From NCBI RefSeq assembly GCF_009910845.1, contig NZ_SIJB01000036.1, forward strand, positions 1 to 46,487: 46,487 nt of DNA. The letters run 5' to 3'. The notes below the pieces were generated by a model. It saw nothing but the letters and a program-made list of their open reading frames with translations, was not told the DNA's origin and made no database searches. This DNA comes from Chengkuizengella marina. Lineage in GTDB: Bacteria > Bacillota > Bacilli > Paenibacillales > KCTC-33759. The translations under genes and the position numbers were made by a program. The first letter of the stretch is position 1, and each line of letters opens with the position of its first letter. This document shows positions 1-7,951 of this stretch, one piece after another.

Positions 1-1349
1 CGACCGATTTGATAATCTCCTGCATGAAGTTTATCAATGTATACGCCCCACTCAACGTTTTCTAAAGTCACTTCAATGCCAAACGCTTGGTTCCATTGTT
101 CTTGAATTGCTTGAGCTATTTTTTGGTGTCCTTCACTTGTATTAAAGTTTAACACAATTGGAGGTAATTCGTCAGCACTAGATAATCCCATTTCTGCCAA
201 TGCTTCGTCAAATAACTTTTGTGCTTCTTCAACCGTAGGGTCGAAGTATCCATCAGTATTTAATGGCATGGAAAGTGGAACTGCACCCATTGCTGGTTTT
301 TGGTTACCTTGTGCGATATAGTCAATAATTTCTTGACGGTTAATAGCATATGAGAATGCTTCACGCATTTTTTCATTATCAAATGGTGCTATTTCAGTGT
401 TAAATTTGTACCAGTATACACCCGCAATTTCTTGCGTAATTAAATCGCCTGAATCCTTAAGAGGTGCCATTGCGTCTGTAGGTAAAGCTGAGAACGGAGC
501 TCCTGCCCAATCTAAGTCTCCATTATCATACATTGCTAATTCTGTACTTTCATCTTCAATCATAGAGAAGTTAATTGTTTGTAATTTAACAGCATCTGCA
601 TCCCAGTAGTCTTCATTTTTAACTAATTCCACTTCACTGCCATGTTCCCATTTTGCTAATTTAAACGGACCATTTGTTGCATATAAATCTGATGCATCGT
701 TTGCCCAATTTTCATTTGCTTCAACAATACTTTTATTAACAGGCATATAAGTATAAAATGCTGTTAATTCAAGGAAATAAGGAGTTGGATTTTCTAAAGT
801 AACCTCTAACGTTTTATCATCTAATGCTTTGACTCCAACTTCATCTAAACTAACATCCCCTGCATTTGCAGCAGCTCCATTTTTCAAATAATAAAGCTGA
901 TATGCATAGTCAGCAGCTGTTGCAGGATCCAAAGCACGTTTCCATGCATATTCAAAATCATGTGCAGTTACTGGATCTCCATTTGTCCAATTGTTTTCTC
1001 TAATTGTAAAAGTATACGTTAATAAATCATCAGAAACTTGAATATCTTCAGCAGCTGAAGGTTCATACTCATTTGTTTCTGGGTTTAAACGAGTTAATCC
1101 TTCAAATGCAGATTTCACAATACCACCTGAAGTTGAATCACTTGCTAGACCTGGATCAATTGTTGGTGGCTCACTAGCGAAGTTAAGACGTAATACTTGG
1201 TCAGCTTCATCAGATGTTTCCTCACTACCCTCTGGAGTTTCTTCATTTGTTGGTTCTTCAGTTGTATCATCACCACAACCTACTAAAACCATACCCATAG
1301 CAAAAACTAAGGCTAGTACAAGAAAACTTAACTTAAACCCCTTTTTCAT
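1..1349 (-). CDS. oligopeptide ABC transporter substrate-binding lipoprotein (5' part only)
   Basis: This gene runs off the left edge; about 449 N-terminal residues are visible. It begins ATG at 1349 behind a strong Shine-Dalgarno site (AAGGAGG, 1360-1366). Residues 1-25 form a lipoprotein signal: basic start MKKG, a hydrophobic stretch, then LVGC with Cys25 as the lipidation site, followed by an acidic Thr/Glu-rich linker. The mature part reads as an OppA/DppA-type extracytoplasmic binding protein (SBP family 5), with landmarks such as LRLNFASEPPTIDPG, then NNWTNGDPVTAHDFEYAWKR and later FAYSINRQEII-like helices. It should capture oligopeptides at the outer membrane face and pass them to a membrane permease not seen here. 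Substrate preference cannot be read. The family call is secure; the C-terminus is unseen. Confidence 0.92.
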   Translation of the reverse strand, partial: MKKGFKLSFLVLALVFAMGMVLVGCGDDTTEEPTNEETPEGSEETSDEADQVLRLNFASEPPTIDPGLASDSTSGGIVKSAFEGLTRLNPETNEYEPSAAEDIQVSDDLLTYTFTIRENNWTNGDPVTAHDFEYAWKRALDPATAADYAYQLYYLKNGAAANAGDVSLDEVGVKALDDKTLEVTLENPTPYFLELTAFYTYMPVNKSIVEANENWANDASDLYATNGPFKLAKWEHGSEVELVKNEDYWDADAVKLQTINFSMIEDESTELAMYDNGDLDWAGAPFSALPTDAMAPLKDSGDLITQEIAGVYWYKFNTEIAPFDNEKMREAFSYAINRQEIIDYIAQGNQKPAMGAVPLSMPLNTDGYFDPTVEEAQKLFDEALAEMGLSSADELPPIVLNFNTSEGHQKIAQAIQEQWNQAFGIEVTLENVEWGVYIDKLHAGDYQIG

Positions 1350-1427
1350 AAAACAAATTCCTCCTTGATTGTCTTTTATTCCTTGATTAATCAGATACCC
1401 TAAAATTCAACAAAAACAAATTTTCAC

Positions 1428-1474
1428 TTGCACAAGTTTTAATGCTTTAGTATAATAAAATGTAAGCGGTTTTT
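1428..1474 (+). promoter_or_regulatory. sigma-A promoter with overlapping cre-like site
   Basis: TTGCAC (1428-1433), a 17-nt spacer and a perfect TATAAT (1451-1456) make a good housekeeping promoter reading rightward, predicting a start near 1463. Immediately downstream, ATGTAAGCGGTTTTT (1460-1474) fits the relaxed CcpA-site consensus WTGNAANCGNWNNCW at all but one position. It points away from the binding-protein gene at 1-1349, so it does not serve that gene, and no convincing ORF follows before the hairpin at 1624. The promoter is directly visible; CcpA control is inference. Confidence 0.5.
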
Positions 1475-1685
1475 ATCTTTGAATGCCTACATAATAATTT
1501 CAAAATAAAACAATTTCAAACCCTATATATACAGGACATTTAGACCTTTTTTAATCAATTTCATAAATGAATAAAAATTGGTTTTTATACATATTGAGAA
1601 CACTACTTGAACACAAGAGAAATGTGCCATTTTAGAAAAGGAGTATGCGATAAATCCTACTTTTCTAATTTAGGCACTTTTTTTG
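1463..1685 (+). ncRNA. candidate small RNA between promoter and terminator
   Basis: A roughly 220-nt interval is bounded by a good rightward sigma-A promoter (1428-1456) and a rightward terminator-like hairpin (1624-1685). It contains no ORF above a few codons and no ribosome binding site with a useful start. It could be a free-standing regulatory RNA, possibly carbon-regulated through the cre-like site at its start. I do not recognise it as a known Bacillales sRNA. It could also be no more than upstream DNA of the divergent peptide-binding gene. Confidence 0.35.
1624..1685 (+). terminator. rightward intrinsic terminator-like hairpin
   Basis: GTGCC (1624-1628) pairs with GGCAC (1673-1677). 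Inside, TTAGAAAAGGAG pairs with CTACTTTTCTAA with one mismatch. The hairpin is followed directly by a run of T (1678-1684). The T-run is on the right, so it would terminate rightward transcripts; no annotated gene in the window ends here. Confidence 0.55.
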
Positions 1686-1809
1686 TTTTATTGAGATCTG
1701 ATTAATAAAGAATATATATATAAAATAACCTATATATGATTTTCTTGTCAAATAAAATTTGATAATAGTTGACATAGTTCTCTTAATATTAAAGTATTTT
1801 CGACAACAC

Positions 1810-1850
1810 TTGACACGAATATTACACTTGTTGATAATTAGATGTAATAT
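1810..1850 (+). promoter_or_regulatory. promoter with inverted repeat around the -10 box
   Basis: TTGACA (1810-1815), 17 nt, GATAAT (1833-1838) is a near-consensus rightward promoter. A perfect 8-bp inverted repeat, ATATTACA (1819-1826) and TGTAATAT (1843-1850), is centred on the -10 box, as expected of a repressor operator. The nearest rightward gene is the asparaginase at 2213, so the transcript would carry a long leader antisense to ylbG. Confidence 0.45.
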
Positions 1851-1897
1851 ATGTGATAATATGCTTGTGCTCTCTCACTAATGTCCTTTTCTTACAT

Positions 1898-2161
1898 TTA
1901 AATGGAGTAAAATCTAGTTTTATCAGGAACATTAGTATCATATTCAGTTTTAATTTCTCGACGGTAAGATCTTTCTACATTTGTAACAAAATTCAACTTA
2001 TTTAGCTGCACAATAACTTGCTCAACCTTATCTTCATTTACATACAACACCACGTATTTTAACTTTTTTGATACATAGTGGATGTTGCCAAATTTTTCAA
2101 CTAATCTTAATGCTTTAATATGTTTAACCCATATGATGAGTCCAGTTCTTCCAGTAAACAT
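1898..2161 (-). CDS. ylbG: YlbG family protein (DUF2129)
   Basis: An 87-residue cytoplasmic protein matching the short YlbG family: N-terminal RTGLIIWVKHIK, then FGNIHYVSKKLKYVVLYVN, and C-terminal VERSYRREIKTEY. In Bacillus subtilis ylbG lies directly beside ylbF; here the two are kept near each other but an opposite-strand asparaginase gene sits between them. The biochemical role of YlbG is not established. Translation starts ATG at 2161 behind GAGGTG. The start is only 51 bp from the divergent asparaginase start, so the two genes must share or overlap regulatory DNA. Confidence 0.88.
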   Translation of the reverse strand: MFTGRTGLIIWVKHIKALRLVEKFGNIHYVSKKLKYVVLYVNEDKVEQVIVQLNKLNFVTNVERSYRREIKTEYDTNVPDKTRFYSI

Positions 2162-2212
2162 GGTAACACCTCAAATTTTCAAAATATAGTAAAACTTAAA
2201 GGAGTGACATTT

Positions 2213-3217
2213 TTGTCTATTATTATACATGTAAAAAGAGGATCAGTGATCGAGAGTCAGCACAATGGTTATATCGTAGTTACTGATATAAATGGTCAAA
2301 TAATATACCATTTAGGTGATCCTGAATATAAAACTTTTGCTAGGTCCAGTGCAAAAATATTGCAAGCGATTCCAATTATTGAAGAAACGTCCAAAAATAA
2401 TATAGATTTAAGTGATGAAGAAATTGCAGTTATTTGTTCTTCTCATAATGGAGAAGCAGATCATGTGAATAAAGTTAAGTCAATATTAGATAAATTTAAT
2501 TTAAGTCCTTCCCACCTACTATGCGGAGAACAACAACCTTTACACAAAGAAACTAGAGAAAAGTTATTACGTAAAAACTTCAAATTTACTACTTTGCATA
2601 ATACTTGTTCCGGAAAACATGCAGGTATGCTTATTTTAGCAAAATTATTGAATAGTCCAATTGAAAGCTACTTATCAATTGATCATCCAGTTCAACAGGT
2701 CATGCTTAATACCATTGTTGAAATGTCCGGTGCAAAAATGAATGAAGTTGATATAGCTAAAGATGGCTGTGGTGTTCCAGTTTTTGGACTAAGTGTACAT
2801 CAGCTAGCTAAAGCATATGCAAAAATTGGCTCCTCTTATTCACTTTCTGAAAATAGAGCACTAGCCTGTAAAAAAATTTTAAAAGCTATTTCGAAACATC
2901 CTTTTTACTTAGCTGGAACAGATCGATTTGACACACATCTCATTCATGTAACCCAAGGTCGAATCATTGGAAAGATGGGTAATGAAGGCGTATTTGCCTT
3001 AACCATTCCAACAGAAGAATTGGGAATAGCAGTTAAAGTTAGTGATGGTGCTGAAAGAGCATCTTATCCTACGGTTGTGGAAACACTCTCACAGCTTAAT
3101 CTTATATCTACTTATGAAAAAGAAAAATTAGAAAGATTTCATTATCCAATCATTAAAAATCGCAGAGATGAAGTTGTCGGTCGTTTAGAACCTGCATTTA
3201 AGCTTTTACGTGCATAA
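2213..3217 (+). CDS. asparaginase, zinc-type (Asparaginase_II / Rhizobium etli class)
   Basis: A 334-residue protein predicted to hydrolyse L-asparagine to aspartate and ammonia. I chose the TTG start at 2213 because AAAGGAG lies 8 nt upstream; the longer frame to 2120 has no such site and runs back over ylbG. The sequence follows the Asparaginase_II (PF06089) family rather than the classical EcAII type. Key elements are ARSSAK (Ser45, Lys48), CSSHNG (Ser77), TCSGKHAG (Cys132, Lys135), DGCGVPVFG (Cys186) and GKMGNEG (Lys254). As I recall the Rhizobium etli ReAV structure, Ser48, Lys51, Ser80 and the zinc ligands Cys135, Lys138, Cys189 are its active-site residues; most map here at a constant offset of three. 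No signal peptide is seen, so it is cytoplasmic. Confidence 0.88.
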   Translation: MSIIIHVKRGSVIESQHNGYIVVTDINGQIIYHLGDPEYKTFARSSAKILQAIPIIEETSKNNIDLSDEEIAVICSSHNGEADHVNKVKSILDKFNLSPSHLLCGEQQPLHKETREKLLRKNFKFTTLHNTCSGKHAGMLILAKLLNSPIESYLSIDHPVQQVMLNTIVEMSGAKMNEVDIAKDGCGVPVFGLSVHQLAKAYAKIGSSYSLSENRALACKKILKAISKHPFYLAGTDRFDTHLIHVTQGRIIGKMGNEGVFALTIPTEELGIAVKVSDGAERASYPTVVETLSQLNLISTYEKEKLERFHYPIIKNRRDEVVGRLEPAFKLLRA

Positions 3218-3223
3218 TATTAT

Positions 3224-3262
3224 AAGGGTGTATAAGGAACCATTTGATCCTGTACATCCCTT
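3224..3262. terminator. possible bidirectional terminator between convergent genes
   Basis: AAGGGTGTA (3224-3232) can pair with TACATCCCTT (3253-3262) with one bulge, and AGGA with TCCT inside. It lies in the 49-bp gap between the convergent asparaginase and ylbF stops. The T-tracts are weak, so this is tentative. Confidence 0.35.
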
Positions 3263-3266
3263 GAAT

Positions 3267-3719
3267 TTAACTGCACTTTCCACTACACCCACCTGAACCA
3301 CAACCTGCAACAGTGGGTAATGGGTTATTACTGGGCACTTTAATTTCTTCAGATATTTCATGAGCGATTAATTTAGATACTGAATACAGTAAGTCATCTA
3401 CTTTTTCCTCAGCCTCTCTAAACTTTTTCACTTGCTCCAGCTCATTCAATTTTTCTTCCACTTTTTGTACTTCTTCTAATGCAGAGTGATAATCAGGATG
3501 AAATTGTCCAAATCTTTGACAATCGTCATAAATTTCCTTCTTTTTTATAAATTGATTTATCAGTAATTGAACCTGCTGATCTTTTTCAATTTCTTTTTTC
3601 CAGTATATATAATTATGAAGCTCTTCAGAAGCATTTATCATATCACCAAGATCATATGCTTCCAATAACAACGAGGACATATCTAACTCAGTGATTTCAT
3701 TAACACTCATTAATATCAT
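3267..3719 (-). CDS. ylbF: YlbF family regulator, Fe-S-binding C-terminal cysteines
   Basis: A 150-residue helical protein of the YlbF/YmcA (Com_YlbF, DUF964) family. The family signature QRFGQFHPDYHSALEEV is at residues 68-84, within a long coiled-coil-like helix. The tail holds Cys140, Cys145 and Cys149 in a Gly-rich CGSGGCSGKC motif, the hallmark of YlbF itself as opposed to YmcA. In B. subtilis, YlbF, YmcA and YaaT form a cytoplasmic complex carrying iron-sulfur clusters that adjusts RNase Y cleavage and affects competence, biofilm formation and sporulation. The start is uncertain: ATG at 3719 and ATG at 3710 are both weakly supported by Shine-Dalgarno pairing. Confidence 0.88.
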   Translation of the reverse strand: MILMSVNEITELDMSSLLLEAYDLGDMINASEELHNYIYWKKEIEKDQQVQLLINQFIKKKEIYDDCQRFGQFHPDYHSALEEVQKVEEKLNELEQVKKFREAEEKVDDLLYSVSKLIAHEISEEIKVPSNNPLPTVAGCGSGGCSGKCS

Positions 3720-3753
3720 TCCAATCTTATCTATTAGTATTGGGACTTAATTA

Positions 3754-5727
3754 CTATTTATCATTTATCCCTGGGAAAATCAACCTCATTTCCTCCCAAT
3801 CATGGGAAAATAAGGTGATATCTTTGTTTTTTTCAAAAGCGTGAATTAAAAGATCCCCTTCTTTTTCTTCTATTTTTTGAGGTAATACCATTCTTTCTAC
3901 TTTGTTTTTTCTTAATTTTAAATATACATGATTATCAATTGCTTTTTGAATGATTTCTTTTTCTGTAGAAGGATGATACGATCTATATTGCTTTAACCAA
4001 ATAGGCGGAATTTCTTCTAAGATAGGGTAAACATCTTTTATATTAGGGAATTTATGTTCCATTTCATAATATAACATGGTTTTATTTGAGTTCACTAATC
4101 CATTTGCTTCCTTAGCGTTTTCTAATATATATGAGCCATTAACTGTTTTATTGAAAGAAGGAAATTGTACTTTTTCATCTTCGCTTCCTTGTTTCAATGA
4201 TGAAAACAATGGAGTATATCCATTTTTTTCGAGTTTATTTATTAATTCCTTTAGCAGATTTTTTTGAATAATAAAATCTTTTTCCCCTAGTTTTGTAATG
4301 ATATAAGGTTGAAATAATGGATTGTCATTAAGTTGATGAAATGTCTTTTCATCCGCGCAACGTAAAAGAAGAACTTCCTGAAAAACGATTTTACCAACTT
4401 GTTCAGACCAATCTTCAACAGATTTTTTCACATTATCTGGTAAACCATATTTTGAATATTTATTTAAAAATTCAATAATATCGTTTGTAGTTCTCCCATT
4501 TTGCCTTGCTGTTTTTATACTTTTCTTCGTTATAGAATAATGCATAATAACATCTGAATTAGTCATTTCTGACATGCTTTCTAATTCCCAACGAATGTGG
4601 AATGGAACATTGGAGGGCACAAGAACCTCATAATCAGCCTGAATATAAAATTGTATTTCATCATGTTCTAATGGCTTAGCTGTGGAATTCAAATTCATCT
4701 TCCACTTAAAAACCATTTCATTATTATCCGTTTTACCTAACTGAATCCATCCGAAACCTACAAACACTTTCATCGAGTTTAGCAGTTGATTGAAACATTG
4801 TTTCTTCTCTATACCATAACACGACATCAATTGTGAATCTTCTATCCAATTAACTAGCTCTTGTATAGGATACCACATATCATAAGAAATGGTCTCCATT
4901 TTTGCCCATATTAATTGCAACCAAACTTGATTTGGCATACAAATTTGATGCCAAACTTCATATAAAATCTTATTCATTTGACAACTATTCTGAACTAACC
5001 ATCCATGAATTTTATCCTTATTAAGTTCAACATGTTTAGATTTTTGTTCAGCTAACTTTAATCTAAGTAACAGATCATAAACAAGAACAAATGCTTTTGG
5101 ATAAAAGTCCTGTCCCATATATTTTAAATCTATAAACTGTAAATCATCTTCGTTGATATCTAGTAAATTGCACATTTTCTGAAGCTGTCTCTTTTTAATC
5201 ATTTTATCTTGAGTGAGTGAAACCTCATTTTTAGCTATATAGATCATCAATTGAAATAGATCAAAAATCAACCCCCTTCCTAATCTATCCAAGGGCTGAA
5301 CAACCTCATCACCGATGCAACTTACATGCTTAATTTCAGGTAACAATACTTTTACCCATGCATGAAAAGCATCTTTTGGAATCACGTAGATATGTTCTCC
5401 CCATGTTTTACGAAATGTAAAAACAATTCCTTTTTGTCGTAAAAGCGTTAAACCCATTTTTAATTCAGCTTTCGAGAGTTGATCCTCCACTAATGATATA
5501 ATATGCTTCCATTCAAATGGTTCATATCCTACGTTTCTAATTAACCATGATAATGTATGTTTTTCTATGTAATTCAGCTTTTCATAACACTCTGCTAGTA
5601 ATTGTGGGGAGGTTAAGCAATCCTTAAGATCATGTCCATGTTTCATTAATTTTTCATAAGTAGATTGTGTTTGAATTTCTCTTAAGTAGGATTGTGGTAA
5701 TTGGGATAGATACTTCTCACAATTCAT
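3754..5727 (-). CDS. helicase-associated domain protein, partner of the XPB-like helicase
   Basis: A 657-residue cytoplasmic protein with no Walker motif or other recognisable catalytic site. Its N-terminal third is helical and winged-helix-like. Residues about 359-505 (from FYIQADYEVLVPS onward) align by eye with residues 1-155 of the helicase encoded next door, the XPB/Ssl2-like N-terminal domain (Pfam Helicase_C_3): YIQAD versus IVQAD, then TNDIIEFLNKYSKYGLP versus SQDIIKFLKKHTKFEIP, and LFQPYI versus VIQPYL. The ATG overlaps the helicase stop in an ATGA, implying translational coupling and probable complex formation. A DNA-repair or DNA-remodelling accessory role is inference. Confidence 0.8.
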   Translation of the reverse strand: MNCEKYLSQLPQSYLREIQTQSTYEKLMKHGHDLKDCLTSPQLLAECYEKLNYIEKHTLSWLIRNVGYEPFEWKHIISLVEDQLSKAELKMGLTLLRQKGIVFTFRKTWGEHIYVIPKDAFHAWVKVLLPEIKHVSCIGDEVVQPLDRLGRGLIFDLFQLMIYIAKNEVSLTQDKMIKKRQLQKMCNLLDINEDDLQFIDLKYMGQDFYPKAFVLVYDLLLRLKLAEQKSKHVELNKDKIHGWLVQNSCQMNKILYEVWHQICMPNQVWLQLIWAKMETISYDMWYPIQELVNWIEDSQLMSCYGIEKKQCFNQLLNSMKVFVGFGWIQLGKTDNNEMVFKWKMNLNSTAKPLEHDEIQFYIQADYEVLVPSNVPFHIRWELESMSEMTNSDVIMHYSITKKSIKTARQNGRTTNDIIEFLNKYSKYGLPDNVKKSVEDWSEQVGKIVFQEVLLLRCADEKTFHQLNDNPLFQPYIITKLGEKDFIIQKNLLKELINKLEKNGYTPLFSSLKQGSEDEKVQFPSFNKTVNGSYILENAKEANGLVNSNKTMLYYEMEHKFPNIKDVYPILEEIPPIWLKQYRSYHPSTEKEIIQKAIDNHVYLKLRKNKVERMVLPQKIEEKEGDLLIHAFEKNKDITLFSHDWEEMRLIFPGINDK

Positions 5728-7391
5728 GAAGTTAACAACTCCTTGTTTGTTATCTGTTTCTCATCAAGGATATGATATTGATAACCTTGCTCAACTAAAA
5801 ACAACTGTCTTTTTAGTGAGAATTCCTGTTCTTTTGAATCTTTGGTTACAAGAGTATAAAAATGAGCTTGATTGTCTGACTTTTTGGGCCTTAAAACTCT
5901 GCCCAACCTCTGTGCTTCTTCTTGCCTTGATCCGTAACTCCCAGATACTTGAATTGCTACAGCAGCATCCGGTAAATCAATTGCAAAATTGGCTACTTTA
6001 GATACAATAAGTAATTTGATCTTACCCTCTTTAAATCCAGTATATAAAAGCTCTCTCTCATCATGAGATAATTCACCTGTAATTAAAGGAGCTTGAAAAT
6101 GATTTGAGATTTCTTTTAACTGATCTAAATATTGTCCTATGATCAATGTAGGTGTATCAGGGTGTAGTTTGAGCAACTGATTAATTACTTTTATCTTCAT
6201 GGGATTTTCACTTGCCAACCTAAACTTAAGTTTTTGATTTGTTATTTGATGATATTGATCTAAAACATCAGCAGATAAATCTACTCTAATTTCATAACAT
6301 TCTACTTTAGATATCCAACCATGTTTCTCTAACTGCTTCCATGGAAAATAAAAACGTTTAGGACCGACTAAGGAAAACACATCTTCTTCTCTCCCATCCT
6401 CTCTAATTAAAGTTGCGGTCAAACCTAATCTTCTAGTTGCTTGAATATTGGCTGTTTCTCTAAAAACAGGGGCGGGGAGTAAATGTACTTCATCATAAAT
6501 AATCAAACCCCAATTTCTTTTTTTAAATAATTCCATATGAATAAAATCATGATCTTTGTTTTTTCGATGTGTTAAAATCTGGTAGGTAGCGATTGTAACT
6601 GGTTTTACTTGTTTTATATCCCCAGTATATTCACCAATACATTCTTCTGGGACATCGGTTTTTGTTAAAATTTCCCGTTTCCACTGTTTTACAGAAGTCA
6701 CATTCGTAGTCAAAATTAAAGTTTCACAGTTTAGTTTGGACATTACACCTATGCCAACAATGGTCTTACCAGATCCACATGGCAAAACGATAAGTCCGCT
6801 CCCCCCTGTTTTTTTTCCCCCTTGATAAAAAGCCTCGATAGCATCCATTTGATAATCTCTTAATTTCACATCACTCAACTGAATCTGTAAACTTTCACCG
6901 CATAAATATCCTGCAATATCCTCTACTGGAAATCCTAATTGAATTAGTTCTTGTTTAATTAAACCTCTATGTATCAAGTTTATTCTAGAAGAGAAATTAT
7001 CAATTTCATCCTGCAAATAAGGCTGAATAACTTCAGATTTTCTAATTTCCTTCATAATATCTGAGTCTCTTGAAATTAATGTTAATTGGCCATTCTTTTG
7101 TTCTATTCTTAATATTCCATATCGATTCATGTACATTTGAATTTCTTTACATATTTTTAAAGGAATTTCAAATTTAGTATGTTTTTTTAAAAATTTTATA
7201 ATGTCTTGAGATTTAATACCAGACGAAGATGCATTCCACATGGATATTGGGGTTATTTTATACGTATGAATATGTTCAGGTGTTTTCATTAGATCTGAGA
7301 AAAGAGATAAATACGCACTAATCTCTACATATTGAGGTGAGTTTGTTTCAAGAAGTATGGTTGAATCAGCTTGTACAATTAAACAAGACAC
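5724..7391 (-). CDS. XPB/Rad25-like SF2 DNA helicase
   Basis: A 555-residue superfamily 2 helicase. An XPB/Ssl2 N-terminal domain (about 1-155) precedes the ATPase core. Visible motifs are Walker A GSGKT (207-211), DEVH box (301-304), TAT (326-328), the XPB-specific RED tripeptide (331-333, in TLIREDGR), and motif VI QEEAQRLGRVLRP (491-503). XPB proteins open duplex DNA during repair and, in eukaryotes, at promoters; the role of bacterial forms is poorly defined. The GTG start at 7391 has GGAGG seven bases upstream. The gene is followed with a 4-bp overlap by its partner at 3754-5727. Confidence 0.93.
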   Translation of the reverse strand: MSCLIVQADSTILLETNSPQYVEISAYLSLFSDLMKTPEHIHTYKITPISMWNASSSGIKSQDIIKFLKKHTKFEIPLKICKEIQMYMNRYGILRIEQKNGQLTLISRDSDIMKEIRKSEVIQPYLQDEIDNFSSRINLIHRGLIKQELIQLGFPVEDIAGYLCGESLQIQLSDVKLRDYQMDAIEAFYQGGKKTGGSGLIVLPCGSGKTIVGIGVMSKLNCETLILTTNVTSVKQWKREILTKTDVPEECIGEYTGDIKQVKPVTIATYQILTHRKNKDHDFIHMELFKKRNWGLIIYDEVHLLPAPVFRETANIQATRRLGLTATLIREDGREEDVFSLVGPKRFYFPWKQLEKHGWISKVECYEIRVDLSADVLDQYHQITNQKLKFRLASENPMKIKVINQLLKLHPDTPTLIIGQYLDQLKEISNHFQAPLITGELSHDERELLYTGFKEGKIKLLIVSKVANFAIDLPDAAVAIQVSGSYGSRQEEAQRLGRVLRPKKSDNQAHFYTLVTKDSKEQEFSLKRQLFLVEQGYQYHILDEKQITNKELLTS

Positions 7392-7410
7392 GAAATTTCC
7401 TCCTTATTTG

Positions 7411-7437
7411 AAAAGGGGAGTCTCAATTTAGACCCCC
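7411..7437 (-). terminator. weak terminator-like hairpin after the CBS gene
   Basis: On the minus strand GGGG-GTCT pairs with AGAC-T-CCCC around a 6-nt loop, followed by TTTT. It lies between the CBS-protein gene and the helicase Shine-Dalgarno site, so read-through from one gene to the next may be only partial. Confidence 0.4.
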
Positions 7438-7471
7438 CCTCTCTTTAAACCAACATATAAACACTACCTTT

Positions 7472-7912
7472 TTAATGTGCAAAATTTTGTGAATCATGGG
7501 TTGGTTCAGATATTTTACTTAATGCATCACTAGCTTCATTTTCAAAAATATCACGCACAGCTAAATCCCCTATCGCAACGATACCAACTAGATTACCATT
7601 TTCAACGACTGGTAATCGACGAATTTGCTGCTCTGCCATTATATTTGCTGCTTCATCAATATTTGTATCTGGTGAAGCTGTTGTTATATTTTTACTTATC
7701 ACTTCTTCCACAGCAGTTGATCCTGATTTCTTCTCCGCATAACCTCTAATGACCAAATCTCTGTCAGTTGCCACTCCGATTAATTTTTTATTTTCCACCA
7801 CAGGGATAATTCCTATATTATGTTCTTTCATTTTTACAGCTACTTCATAAATATTATCTTGCATGGTTACTGTTACACAATCAGTAGTCATGATTTCTTT
7901 TAATGTTGACAT
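7472..7912 (-). CDS. CBS domain-pair protein
   Basis: A 146-residue protein made almost only of two CBS repeats (about residues 7-60 and 73-127). Each has the typical pattern of an IMTTDCVTV or VISKNITTA start, a hydrophobic helix, IIPVVENKKLIGVATDRD or RLPVVENGNLVGIVAIGD, and an exit helix. Stand-alone CBS pairs (Bateman modules) bind adenine nucleotides or related ligands and sense energy state; which partner this one regulates is unknown. The ATG at 7912 has GGAGT upstream. It lies in the same orientation as the M20 amidohydrolase upstream, 39 bp away, so co-transcription is likely. Family certain, function unknown. Confidence 0.9.
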   Translation of the reverse strand: MSTLKEIMTTDCVTVTMQDNIYEVAVKMKEHNIGIIPVVENKKLIGVATDRDLVIRGYAEKKSGSTAVEEVISKNITTASPDTNIDEAANIMAEQQIRRLPVVENGNLVGIVAIGDLAVRDIFENEASDALSKISEPTHDSQNFAH

Positions 7913-7951
7913 GGTAACACTCCTTAATTTTTCACAAATTCGGATTCAAAT

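Noticed and set aside
397-609. Rightward 70-residue ORF in the peptide-binding gene
   Set aside because: It is antisense to a clear lipoprotein gene, has no Shine-Dalgarno site and shows no family resemblance.
1741-1797. TTGACA at 1769-1774 as a second promoter, with a TTGTCAA inverted copy upstream
   Set aside because: There is no acceptable -10 at 16-18 nt spacing; the promoter at 1810-1838 is much better.
2120-2212. N-terminal extension of the asparaginase
   Set aside because: The extension runs over ylbG, is Ser-rich and unlike the family, and the TTG at 2213 has a well-spaced Shine-Dalgarno site.
4076-4267. Rightward ORF within the helicase-partner gene
   Set aside because: Shadow frame of a long coding gene; no ribosome site.
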